Source: Gammaproteobacteria bacterium (GTDB taxonomy: Bacteria; Pseudomonadota; Gammaproteobacteria; JAIEPX01). From it: a stretch of 64,000 nt of DNA. How positions within the stretch are numbered: the stretch's first letter is position 1; each line of letters starts with the position of its first letter. The stretch spans positions 124,001 to 188,000 of the forward strand of contig JAIEPX010000002.1 in the NCBI GenBank assembly GCA_019748175.1. The letters run 5' to 3'. This document shows, piece by piece, positions 40,107 through 48,233 of this stretch. Under the pieces are notes generated by a model, which was not told the origin of the DNA, did not search any database, and saw nothing but the letters and a program-made list of their open reading frames with translations. A program made the position numbers and the translations under genes.

Positions 40107-40212
40107 GGCAAGCCTCAAGGGTAAGTGCCAAATGTACCAAAATAATGACACAAATGCAATTTACCCAAGGGCTGGCCAATATATGCGGGCCAACAAATAT
40201 ATTTGCTAACTT

Positions 40213-41478
40213 TTATCCTTTTAATGTTTGTTTCACTGCTGAAAGCGAGGGGAATTCAGTCGTATCAGTCAAGGATTTCGAGAACAAACCACACGATTTA
40301 TAGTTTGTTGAGAAAGCTTTTCGAGTGACATTACTGACTTTCGTAACAACTGGGGCTGCTAGTTTGAAGGCCCTTGTTGAGTACAATAAATCAGCAATAT
40401 TAAATCGTGCTTTTTCTCGAGCCAGCTCCATGGGCTGTAACTTGGCTCCACTTCTGGCACAACGCTTATAAAGAAGTTCTTTGAAATTGTATTGATAGAG
40501 TAATTTTATAGCGGCCTCACTCATAGCAATAGGTTGTGTAGAGCTTGCGATCAAATGTAAAGCGTTATAGCCTTTATCAGAGGTCGTCCAATCTTTGTTG
40601 ACTTTATTTTCTGAGAAAAGGCTTTGAAGTGTTTCTAGGTCACAATGTGTTACAGCGAAAAAAAATCTCTCTTTGACAACTTCACGTAACTGGATAATTG
40701 ATTTTACTTCATTGATATGTGGGTTTTTTGATGCCTCATTAGTAAATTGATTAATAAGGCCTTGCATTTTTACAGCAGTGGCAAATTTTTTAGTATACTT
40801 TCCTGATCTATCATGTATGAAAAAATTATTGCCTAGATCTATTTTGTGTAGCCCTCTGTTATTCTCTATCCCTTTGAATAATAGCTCAACCAATGGGTAA
40901 TTAACATATGACTCTTGTAGGCCTAGTATCTTAATAGAGCTATTGACGGTGAGCATGTGTGATAGATGTTCGTAAACTGATGTAAAGTCCTCTCCATTCC
41001 TATAATCATGAGTGTTTTTCAAAAAAACCTTGTCTACAATATCATTTTTAGTAAGTGCATCTAATAGCGCGTGGTGTCCTTCAATACCAAAACGATTATT
41101 TTCAAGGTGCAATGTTGTAATATTTTCAGGATTTTTACTGATATATTCAGCAATAATATTGATGGAATCACTATTTAAACCAGCATTCTGAAAGTGTATT
41201 TTTGTGAAGAAAGGAAAGATATTGCTGAGATATTTTATATCGATTGTAGATAGTTTTGTGTCGTAAAATTGAAACATAATTTTCTGAAGATTCCTACAGC
41301 GAAAATCTAATCGATTGCAGAATGATGCAATAGAATCAGATGAAAAAATAACATTGGTGAAAGTTATTTTTTTTAATTGATCATTGAAGTTTAGTTTATC
41401 CGCAATTAGCTCAGCTATTTGTGCATTAAACGTTTCATCTTCGATGACAATTTCGTCTTTAAAGATATGAATAGACAT
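40213..41478 (-). CDS. LRR plus ankyrin-like protein, 421 aa
   Basis: Residues about 30-230 contain leucine-rich repeats of the RI-like long type, for example NITTLHLENNRFGIEGHHAL, NSSIKILGLQESYVNYPLVE and RGLHKIDLGNNFF. Residues about 265-345 are ankyrin-like (HCDLETLQSLFSENKVNKDW then GYNALHLIASSTQ). No enzyme motif and no export signal. AAAGGAG precedes ATG 41478. The 5' leader resembles that of the gene at 47359-47877. LRR plus ankyrin suggests binding to a protein partner, possibly in a host; that is inference. Confidence 0.8.
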   Translation of the reverse strand: MSIHIFKDEIVIEDETFNAQIAELIADKLNFNDQLKKITFTNVIFSSDSIASFCNRLDFRCRNLQKIMFQFYDTKLSTIDIKYLSNIFPFFTKIHFQNAGLNSDSINIIAEYISKNPENITTLHLENNRFGIEGHHALLDALTKNDIVDKVFLKNTHDYRNGEDFTSVYEHLSHMLTVNSSIKILGLQESYVNYPLVELLFKGIENNRGLHKIDLGNNFFIHDRSGKYTKKFATAVKMQGLINQFTNEASKNPHINEVKSIIQLREVVKERFFFAVTHCDLETLQSLFSENKVNKDWTTSDKGYNALHLIASSTQPIAMSEAAIKLLYQYNFKELLYKRCARSGAKLQPMELAREKARFNIADLLYSTRAFKLAAPVVTKVSNVTRKAFSTNYKSCGLFSKSLTDTTEFPSLSAVKQTLKG

Positions 41479-41566
41479 GTTAATCTCCTTTCAAGTTAAT
41501 TAAAAAAACCTGAGAAGAGATTAAAATTTTGAGTATTCTTATGGATCAGCAGAAGTACTCGATAAT
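41479..41566 (-). promoter_or_regulatory. Conserved 5' leader (copy 1)
   Basis: Upstream of the LRR gene. Reading away from the start codon, ATTAATCTCCTYTCAAGT-type sequence, AAAACCTGAGA and GATCAGCAKAAGTAC are shared with 47878-47966. Conservation outside any ORF suggests a shared regulatory leader. Farther upstream, the divergent 388-base gap holds the palindromes at 41706 and 41791 and no gene. Confidence 0.5.
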
Positions 41567-41705
41567 ATACTTAAAAATAAGCTAATATTTGGTGATTATA
41601 GGTATCGGATATTCAAATAATTCAGGCCAAAGTTAATAAAAGCCCTATTTAAAATAGTCTTAAATAAAGTTCATGAAAATAGCAAATTATTATTCTATTA
41701 TTTCA

Positions 41706-41719
41706 CCGTAATATTACGG
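41706..41719. promoter_or_regulatory. Perfect 14-bp palindrome CCGTAATATTACGG
   Basis: Perfect dyad in the divergent region between the LRR gene and the cupin operon, 148 bp before the cupin start. It is the best form of the motif repeated at 37854, 41791, 48105 and 56208. Confidence 0.6.
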
Positions 41720-41790
41720 AATCGCTGAAAATCGTTATGTTTAGTGCTAATCGAGCAAAAATATCACGTTAAATATCTTGAATTAACTTC

Positions 41791-41804
41791 CCGTAATCTT
41801 ACTG
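41791..41804. promoter_or_regulatory. Second copy of the palindrome, CCGTAATCTTACTG
   Basis: Matches 12 of 14 bases of 41706-41719, 63 bp before the cupin operon start. Two sites 85 bp apart (about eight helical turns) in one promoter region fit co-operative operator binding, which is inference. Confidence 0.5.
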
Positions 41805-41866
41805 ATGATCTACTAATTGAAGTGATACTAGAATTAAAACAGTAGTAATTTTAATTGGGGGAAATA

Positions 41867-42601
41867 ATGGAAAAATTAAACATAACGTTGCCGAAATTAT
41901 TGTCGGAACTGGTCAACGATATCAAAAAATGCTTTGACAATTCAACGGTTTCTCAAAAAACGATGGAAGATATATCAGGCATTTTGTATCGATTTGGTCA
42001 AGAAAAATTTATTGCTTGTTTAAAAGAGATAAATTGTGATAAAGGTTATTTGGAAAAAATAGCATGTAACTCGTATCTGCATGAAAATGGGTTCTACAAG
42101 ATTAATCTATATACCTCTAATGATTTTACAATTCGATTTCATATTTGGGAGCATAGTGTTGAAATAAAAGAAACGCTTCATGACCATCGATGGTTTTTTG
42201 CCTCAACGGTCCTTAATGGTAGCTTGAAAAGTGAAATTTGGCAATATTCTCCTTCTGCTCAAGCTTCAGAATATGATGAATACCTATATATAGATAAAAA
42301 TACCAATCCGATTCGCATAGGTTCGTCTCGAGTAGAATATGTAAAGACTGTAGTAAGAAATGCAGGTGAAAAATATACGCTTTCTCCTGATGTTTTGCAC
42401 AGAATAATTTCCTCAGGTAGTGAAATGACAGCTACATTATTTTGTAGATCAACCGTCATCAAGAGCACTGCAAGGAATATTATCGTTAATGATAAAGTTC
42501 CTAATGTAATCCCGCAATATTTTACATTAGAAAAGCTTTCTTCAATCATCGACGAATATGTAATTGAATCTCAAAACAACCTTCATAGGAGAATAGTATG
42601 A
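41867..42601 (+). CDS. Cupin-fold protein, putative metal-dependent oxygenase, 244 aa
   Basis: The central part looks like a single cupin barrel: LHDHRWFFASTVLNGSLKSE supplies His105-x-His107 and LSPDVLHRIISSG supplies a third His (178), with beta-strand-like spacing between. This pattern suits a mononuclear Fe(II) site as in thiol or aromatic-ring dioxygenases; the substrate cannot be read. The N-terminal 70 residues are helical. Start ATG 41867 after GGGGGAAATA; the frame is open from TTG 41855. First gene of a four-gene operon; its stop overlaps the next start (ATGA). Preceded by two candidate operator palindromes. Confidence 0.7.
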   Translation: MEKLNITLPKLLSELVNDIKKCFDNSTVSQKTMEDISGILYRFGQEKFIACLKEINCDKGYLEKIACNSYLHENGFYKINLYTSNDFTIRFHIWEHSVEIKETLHDHRWFFASTVLNGSLKSEIWQYSPSAQASEYDEYLYIDKNTNPIRIGSSRVEYVKTVVRNAGEKYTLSPDVLHRIISSGSEMTATLFCRSTVIKSTARNIIVNDKVPNVIPQYFTLEKLSSIIDEYVIESQNNLHRRIV

Positions 42602-43296
42602 ATTTTGATGAATATTTCACTAAGATGGCTTTGGAGTGTGAAGAGTCTTTGCTATCTGCACCGTTACTCAATAGTATAGATACGCTGACTACCAACCAAT
42701 TGCATTATTTATTCTCGCAGTTATATTATTTCATTGAGCAATTTCCAGGGTATCTTGGTGCCTTGCTGTTAAAATCAACAGATAAGTCTATACTTTTCGT
42801 CGTATCGCAAAATCTAGTCGATGAGTGCGGAGGCATCGATAAGCTTGATGCAAATATTTATACTTCCTCACACAGTGCGCTATTGAAAGATTTTATTACA
42901 AAGTCGATCGGAAAGCCGCTAGCTGAGATGGATATTTATACGAGAATATTAATAGAATCTTTTCGTAAATTATTCACAAATTCTACATTAATCGAGTCCT
43001 TATCGGCGATGACGATTATGGAGTCAATTTCGAATAAATGGTTCAGTCTCGTTTATGATCGTCTGTTAAAAAGAAACGAGTTTTCGGAATTAGAGCTATA
43101 TTTCTTTAAAATACACATCTCACTTGATGAGGTTCATGGTAATGCTTTGAAAAATGTTTTGCAGTCTCTGATTACTGATTATAATTCTTCCATTTTATTC
43201 AGGCATGGCGCGTTATCAGCAATGTCATACTGGGATAACTTTTATACGGGACTCTATGGCTATCTAGGTGGCTTATCTTTGGATAAGGTGAAGTAA
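42598..43296 (+). CDS. Haem-oxygenase-like diiron protein (iron-containing redox enzyme family), 232 aa
   Basis: All-helical protein with candidate metal ligands of the HDO superfamily: Glu76 in NLVDECGG, His92 in YTSSHSALL, Glu142 in MTIMESIS, and His173-x3-Asp177-x2-His180 in KIHISLDEVHGNAL. The last triad has the same spacing as in CADD-type enzymes. Known members use O2 to cleave or oxidise amino or fatty acids or N-oxygenate; which applies here is unknown. Overlaps the cupin stop by 4 bases and is followed after 1 nt by the SHMT-like gene. Confidence 0.8.
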   Translation: MNFDEYFTKMALECEESLLSAPLLNSIDTLTTNQLHYLFSQLYYFIEQFPGYLGALLLKSTDKSILFVVSQNLVDECGGIDKLDANIYTSSHSALLKDFITKSIGKPLAEMDIYTRILIESFRKLFTNSTLIESLSAMTIMESISNKWFSLVYDRLLKRNEFSELELYFFKIHISLDEVHGNALKNVLQSLITDYNSSILFRHGALSAMSYWDNFYTGLYGYLGGLSLDKVK

Positions 43297-43297
43297 C

Positions 43298-44629
43298 ATG
43301 AGTAATATTTATAAAATAGCTCAACTGCTTGCATTTGTTCAAGATAATGAAAGAAATTCATTGAAAAAAATTCACCTTATACCTAGTGAAAATACTCTTT
43401 CACCCTTATCAAGACTGCCATTGTTATTAGATATATATTCTAGATATTATTTGAATGATTTCAAAAGGTTTGGAGCTTGGTGTTTTCCGAGTGGACAGCC
43501 TATAGATTTATTAGAAAATGAATTTTTATATCCCATCTTGAGGGAATTATCCGGAGCAATATATATAAATACGAAGCCTATTTCAGGAATGAATTGCATG
43601 ACCATAGCTCTTGCAGGATTAGCTGATTTAGGAGATTCAGTGTTAACTATTCCAGTCGAGAATGGTGGGCATGTTAGTACTACTATCGTCGCTGAAAGGT
43701 TGGGTTTGAGTTTGAATTTTATACCCTTTAAAAATACATTTGAGATAGATTATTGTAAGCTCGAAGACTTACTTAAAAAAATAAAACCAAAATTAATTTA
43801 TCTCGATCATGCTACGTTCTTGTTCCCTCTTGATACATCGGCAATTAGGGCGCTTATTAATAGAGTTACACCTGATACTATTTTATATTATGATACAAGT
43901 CATACTAACGGCCTAATCTTATGTCAAGCTTATCCCAATCCATTAGAGCACGGAGTTGATATTTACGGAGGCTCTACCCATAAAACATTACCCGGGCCTC
44001 ATAAAGCATTTTTAGCCACTAATAGAAAGGATTTGGCTGACAAAATCGAATCTAAATCAAATCATTTTGTTAGTCATAATCATCCCAGCAGCTCGCTGTC
44101 ACTCGCAATTACTCTCATGGAGATGAAGTACTGTGGTGGAAGGGACTATGCAAATCGAATAATAACAAACGCAAAACTATTTGCAAATATCCTCTCTGAA
44201 CGTGGCTTTATGGTATCTTCAAATAATCACAATTACACAGAAACACATCAAGTATGGGCCTATCCTGAAAAAAACATTGAAGAGTACACAAACTTGCTAT
44301 CGAATCTGGGTATAGTTATTAATAAATTTAGCAGTTTGCCTGGTATTAATAGACAATCATATAGGCTTTCTGTGTCTGAAATAACAAGGATGGGTGCTCA
44401 GGAAACAGAAATAACGGAACTGGCTCATTTAATGGGTGATCTGCTGAATGAAAATAACGTAAATCGTTCATTAATAGATCGTTTCTCTTTACTGCAAAAA
44501 AAATTATCAGTGCCTCAGTATTGTTATAGATTTAATGATATTGAATCTGTAATCGAAGATTCTAAGCTTGGGTCTATCATTAGAGAATTATTACTATATT
44601 CTAATTGTCTTACTAAAGTTACTGATTAA
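43298..44629 (+). CDS. SHMT-like PLP enzyme (possible aldolase/transaldolase), 443 aa
   Basis: Fold-type I PLP enzyme of the serine hydroxymethyltransferase family. HLIPSENTLSP corresponds to the SHMT N-terminal substrate loop, YYDTSHTNGLI to the PLP-binding Asp/His region, and GGSTHKTLPGPHKA holds the Schiff-base Lys229. HKTLPGP rather than the bacterial HKTLRGPRGG places it outside the folate-metabolism enzyme and nearer to SHMT-like enzymes that use glycine or threonine for aldol chemistry, such as transaldolases making beta-hydroxy amino acids; this assignment is from memory. C-terminal 60 residues are an extra helical segment. Third gene of the operon. Confidence 0.8.
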   Translation: MSNIYKIAQLLAFVQDNERNSLKKIHLIPSENTLSPLSRLPLLLDIYSRYYLNDFKRFGAWCFPSGQPIDLLENEFLYPILRELSGAIYINTKPISGMNCMTIALAGLADLGDSVLTIPVENGGHVSTTIVAERLGLSLNFIPFKNTFEIDYCKLEDLLKKIKPKLIYLDHATFLFPLDTSAIRALINRVTPDTILYYDTSHTNGLILCQAYPNPLEHGVDIYGGSTHKTLPGPHKAFLATNRKDLADKIESKSNHFVSHNHPSSSLSLAITLMEMKYCGGRDYANRIITNAKLFANILSERGFMVSSNNHNYTETHQVWAYPEKNIEEYTNLLSNLGIVINKFSSLPGINRQSYRLSVSEITRMGAQETEITELAHLMGDLLNENNVNRSLIDRFSLLQKKLSVPQYCYRFNDIESVIEDSKLGSIIRELLLYSNCLTKVTD

Positions 44630-44654
44630 CATATTTTAATGGAGTTTAAATAAA

Positions 44655-47309
44655 ATGATTACTATCGGAATTGTTGGTAATAAAGGATCTGGGAAAACAA
44701 CTTTTATTACAAGGTTAATATCTAACCTACCTGCTTCTCAATTAGTCTTAAGTATAGACCATAGTCAAATAAATGATTTGAAAGACAGTATTTCTAATCA
44801 AGAATCATTGATACTAATTGAAATCGATACACTGGCATTTGATCAGTCAATAAGAGATAAGCTGCATATGATAATATTTATCGATCTCCCACTAGATATT
44901 TGTCTATGTCGACTTATTCTTCGAGAGAGGGATTTAGGCGCGCGGTATAACGAAAATATAATAAAAACCCATTTAGCGTTAGATCGATCGAATCTCAATT
45001 CAAGACTTTCCGAATTAAAGTGTATTTCAGATATCATCATCGATAATAATAAATTAATTTCTGATGTTGATATTACAGAAGTCTTAGATTTTATAAGCGA
45101 GTCAAGATCACTACCTCTATCTCATCGATTGAAGCTAGAATGTGTAAACCCAACGTTTGATGCATCATTAAAGCCAATCAAGAAAGGAACATTATATGTG
45201 GTTTCTGGTCCATCAGGAGTTGGAAAAACAACGATTATCAAAAAAGTTGTTGAACAAATTATTGATTTAGAGAGGCTCGTGCCCTACACAACGAGGAAAA
45301 TGAGGGATAATGAATCAGAGGGTAACCCTTATAGATTTGTAGATAAGGAGATGTTTGAAAAAGTTGTTCCAAAAGATGATATGCTACAACGATTTACAGA
45401 TTACGGTGAGGAATATGGTATAGCGGCTTCAGAAGTTTTAACTAAGTTAAATTCCGGAATATCACTTATTATTGATGTATCTTCCAAGGTTTTAGAGCAA
45501 GTTCGCTCAATAGTCCCTGATTTAAAGTCTATTTATATATGTCCTCGAAAGATGGTAGATATCATGGAGCGTCTCACTAAAAGAGATGGCGATCAGGCTT
45601 CTACACAACAACGCTACAAGAAGTCAGTTGCTGAACTCGAATGCGCTAGCTACAAAAGGTATGACTACCTTATAATCAATGCTGACATAGACACAGCCAT
45701 TTTAGAGCTCAAATCGATAATAACCACGAATAACTTACAGATTACAAAGCAATTATTGCAAAATGCCAAGATACTTGAGACCTTCAATACACATTTAAAA
45801 TTAGAAAGAATAACTAGGGGGCTTAGTATCGGACTTGATCTCTCTAACTATGAGGCTCGTCCCTTATCCTCGCTGAATAATCGATCATATCAGATAGTTG
45901 ATCGCGCTTCTCAAAATAGCTATTTCCTGCGAATTGCTGGGCAGGGTGATGATCCATATCGACTCTCTGCTTCCGAAGAATTAGCTGCTCTAACTAAAGC
46001 TGCTGCTCTCGGAATCTACCCCAAGCTAATCCGGTATGATGAAGAAAATCTGACATATATCGTTCCATTTTTATCATATTATAGAAGATTATCGGTACAT
46101 GAGCTAGAGTCTGAAAAATTCTTGGTGTTGGCATTATCTGCCTTAAAAAACCTGCATTCTTCAGAAAAATATACGGTTGACTACTTGCCTATCAAATACG
46201 ATGAGGGTGTGCTGTATAAAATGAAACGAATGGGTATACCCTTTTCAGACGATATGGATAAGATTAGTATAATATGTCATAGGGTCTCTGATGTTTTAGA
46301 AAAAACGTGTCATGTAAAAGTGCCTTGCAATAATGATGTTTCTATTTATAACATTCTCTATTGTGCTGATGATGATGTCCTTGTGATTTCGGATTGGGAA
46401 TGTTCGGGTAACAATGATCCCTTGTGGGATCTCGCTAAGCTTTCAGTGGAATCTAGTTTTAATGAAGAAAATGATAAAAAAATGCTTGAGCACTATTATG
46501 GATCACCCGTAAGTGCATTAAATTACTCACGATTGATATTACAGAAACTACTTGTTGAATATCACTTAGCTATATGGGCTAGATTACAATCTGTTACTAA
46601 TGATTATTCTGTCTCTAAATATCAATTTGAATTAATTTATGCTAAGCGTTTGGATAATTGTCGAAAATACCTCGCTTTTAATCAATTTGAACATCATCTA
46701 TTAGTGGTTAACGCTGCAGCTAAACAACTACATCCAGATGACTATGTTCATGTCCCTGCTTCAAGGATGAATATCGGTTTTTTCCATAGGCCGAGCAGTC
46801 TACTTAAATTCTGTAAAAAATCTGAATTGGATACTTCTGTAGAAAAAAAACTTCAGAATGAGGATAACCTAACATTATTTATCATAAAGCCAGATATTCC
46901 TTGTCGTAATAAAATAGGGGAGGTTATTTCATTTGTTGAGAAACAAGGATTCAAGGTCGTAACTTTTAAATTTAAGAAATTAACTACAGACGATGTTGAT
47001 GCCTTATACCCTCATATGAAACAGGAAAGATTCGATGTCCTTGATTTATTTACCTCAGGTGAAAGTGTATTGGTGGTACTTAAAACTACAGATGCTGCGA
47101 AAAAACTAAGAGCATTAAAAGGTTCGACTGATCCCGCTAACGCTCAAAAAGACACTTTAAGAGGACTATTTGGCTCATCAATAAAGTGGAATGCAGTTCA
47201 TTGTTCAGATGACGCATCAGCTGCAATCAGAGAGATAGCTCTATTCTTTAGCAGAGCTGAGATTCAAGAGACAGCTCAATTAACAGTTACAGATATTGAT
47301 CCACGATGA
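44655..47309 (+). CDS. 884-aa four-kinase fusion: P-loop kinase, guanylate kinase-like, APH/choline-kinase-like, NDK
   Basis: Four domains are visible. (1) Residues 1-160: P-loop GNKGSGKTTFI and a LILRERDLGARY lid like small-molecule kinases. (2) 178-360: guanylate kinase-like with VVSGPSGVGKTTIIKK (Gly185), YTTRKMRDNESEGNPYRFVD and RDGDQASTQQRYKKS. (3) About 385-690: aminoglycoside/choline kinase-like with CNNDVSIYNILY as the HxDxxxxN loop, first His replaced, and ISDWECSGNNDPLWDLAK (Asp580). (4) About 738-870: nucleoside diphosphate kinase with LFIIKPDIPCRNKIGEV, FTSGESVLVVL, GSTDPANAQKDTLRGLFG and NAVHCSDD, with the phosphohistidine His849 retained. It starts 25 nt after the SHMT-like gene. 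Together the domains could carry a hydroxylated nucleoside-like substrate to a triphosphate; that is inference. Confidence 0.85.
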   Translation: MITIGIVGNKGSGKTTFITRLISNLPASQLVLSIDHSQINDLKDSISNQESLILIEIDTLAFDQSIRDKLHMIIFIDLPLDICLCRLILRERDLGARYNENIIKTHLALDRSNLNSRLSELKCISDIIIDNNKLISDVDITEVLDFISESRSLPLSHRLKLECVNPTFDASLKPIKKGTLYVVSGPSGVGKTTIIKKVVEQIIDLERLVPYTTRKMRDNESEGNPYRFVDKEMFEKVVPKDDMLQRFTDYGEEYGIAASEVLTKLNSGISLIIDVSSKVLEQVRSIVPDLKSIYICPRKMVDIMERLTKRDGDQASTQQRYKKSVAELECASYKRYDYLIINADIDTAILELKSIITTNNLQITKQLLQNAKILETFNTHLKLERITRGLSIGLDLSNYEARPLSSLNNRSYQIVDRASQNSYFLRIAGQGDDPYRLSASEELAALTKAAALGIYPKLIRYDEENLTYIVPFLSYYRRLSVHELESEKFLVLALSALKNLHSSEKYTVDYLPIKYDEGVLYKMKRMGIPFSDDMDKISIICHRVSDVLEKTCHVKVPCNNDVSIYNILYCADDDVLVISDWECSGNNDPLWDLAKLSVESSFNEENDKKMLEHYYGSPVSALNYSRLILQKLLVEYHLAIWARLQSVTNDYSVSKYQFELIYAKRLDNCRKYLAFNQFEHHLLVVNAAAKQLHPDDYVHVPASRMNIGFFHRPSSLLKFCKKSELDTSVEKKLQNEDNLTLFIIKPDIPCRNKIGEVISFVEKQGFKVVTFKFKKLTTDDVDALYPHMKQERFDVLDLFTSGESVLVVLKTTDAAKKLRALKGSTDPANAQKDTLRGLFGSSIKWNAVHCSDDASAAIREIALFFSRAEIQETAQLTVTDIDPR

Positions 47310-47358
47310 GTCATTTCAAGATCATTGGATTTACCTGGCGAGCCTGAGCTATAATGAA

Positions 47359-47877
47359 TTAATAAACTCTAATTACATTGTCATGCTTCATTTGATTTTC
47401 AACTTCAGCACGGCATTTTTCATAACTCGCAGAGCCATTAAAATATCGATATCGACGAGAAAGTTCTTCCCAAATTTGTCGAACATATTGTTCGTCATTA
47501 TTATTAGAACTAAAAACATTCTGTGGTCGAGTCGCTTTTCTCGCCCTTAAATAATTATCATCTCTGATATCACTTCCATAATTAATATGAATACCTTTTG
47601 TTGGATCGTAATCTACTCTGAATGAATAATGTCCACAACGTAAACCAATTACATAGCCGAGATTATCCATATTCTTAGTATGTTTTGTTCCCCAATAAGG
47701 TTCCCACTGAATCTCATGATTATCAGACAATTTAGTCTCACTACGAATTCGTTGTTCTAATAGTGCTTTAACTTCTCGTATTGCGGTATAAAGATTTTCA
47801 TTGACGTCATTGTCAACGACTTCTCGAACCACTGTTTTGCCATCAACTTCATTAGCCTTTTTATCAAAAAATCTCAT
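47359..47877 (-). CDS. Hypothetical protein, 172 aa
   Basis: No family recognised. It starts MRFFDKKANEVDGKTVVREV, mixed helical and beta, with no export signal or metal motif. The middle has EIQWEPYWGTKHTKNMDNLG and LRCGHYSFRVDYDPTKG. The frame is open to 47952, but ATG 47877 has an excellent AGAGGAGATT site and is preferred. It converges on the kinase fusion. Its leader resembles that of the LRR gene at 41478. Confidence 0.75.
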   Translation of the reverse strand: MRFFDKKANEVDGKTVVREVVDNDVNENLYTAIREVKALLEQRIRSETKLSDNHEIQWEPYWGTKHTKNMDNLGYVIGLRCGHYSFRVDYDPTKGIHINYGSDIRDDNYLRARKATRPQNVFSSNNNDEQYVRQIWEELSRRYRYFNGSASYEKCRAEVENQMKHDNVIRVY

Positions 47878-47966
47878 GATTAATCTCCTCTCAAGTGAAT
47901 ACATAAAACCTGAGAGCAGGATAAAAATTTGCGCTTCTGGGCAGATCAGCATAAGTACGTGAAGTA
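47878..47966 (-). promoter_or_regulatory. Conserved 5' leader (copy 2) with hairpin at the ribosome site
   Basis: Similar over about 85 bases to 41479-41566. On the transcript, CTCTCA and TGAGAG can pair across a 19-nt loop, and the right strand of the stem overlaps the GAGAGGAG Shine-Dalgarno. The remainder of the 356-base gap to 48233 contains the palindrome at 48105-48118 and AT-rich sequence, no gene. Confidence 0.45.
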
Positions 47967-48104
47967 AAAAGGGTGTTAATATTAAAATATGATAAAAAAT
48001 CGAAAGAGTATTTTTTGATTCGTGGCGTATTTGCTATTTAATGCTTTAAAATAAGACATAAAATGAAATTTACTAATCTAGCATTTATTGTATGTGCCTG
48101 ATCT

Positions 48105-48118
48105 CTGTATTATTACGG
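48105..48118. promoter_or_regulatory. Island palindrome variant CTGTATTATTACGG
   Basis: 12 of 14 matches to 41706-41719. It lies about 230 bp upstream of the gene starting at 47877 and about 115 bp beyond the 3' end of the second giant gene. Confidence 0.35.
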
Positions 48119-48233
48119 ATGAAAGCAATTTCACAAAAAATGGGGGCATAGATCTGGATTTATCGCTGTAGTAATACTATTTTGGCCAATGATGAAGTAA
48201 ATTATTTCAATGATAAATTTCAAGGTGTAAAAG

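Noticed and set aside
47296-47550. 84-codon plus-strand frame after the kinase fusion
   Set aside because: It is antisense to the 172-residue minus-strand gene, which has a strong ribosome site.
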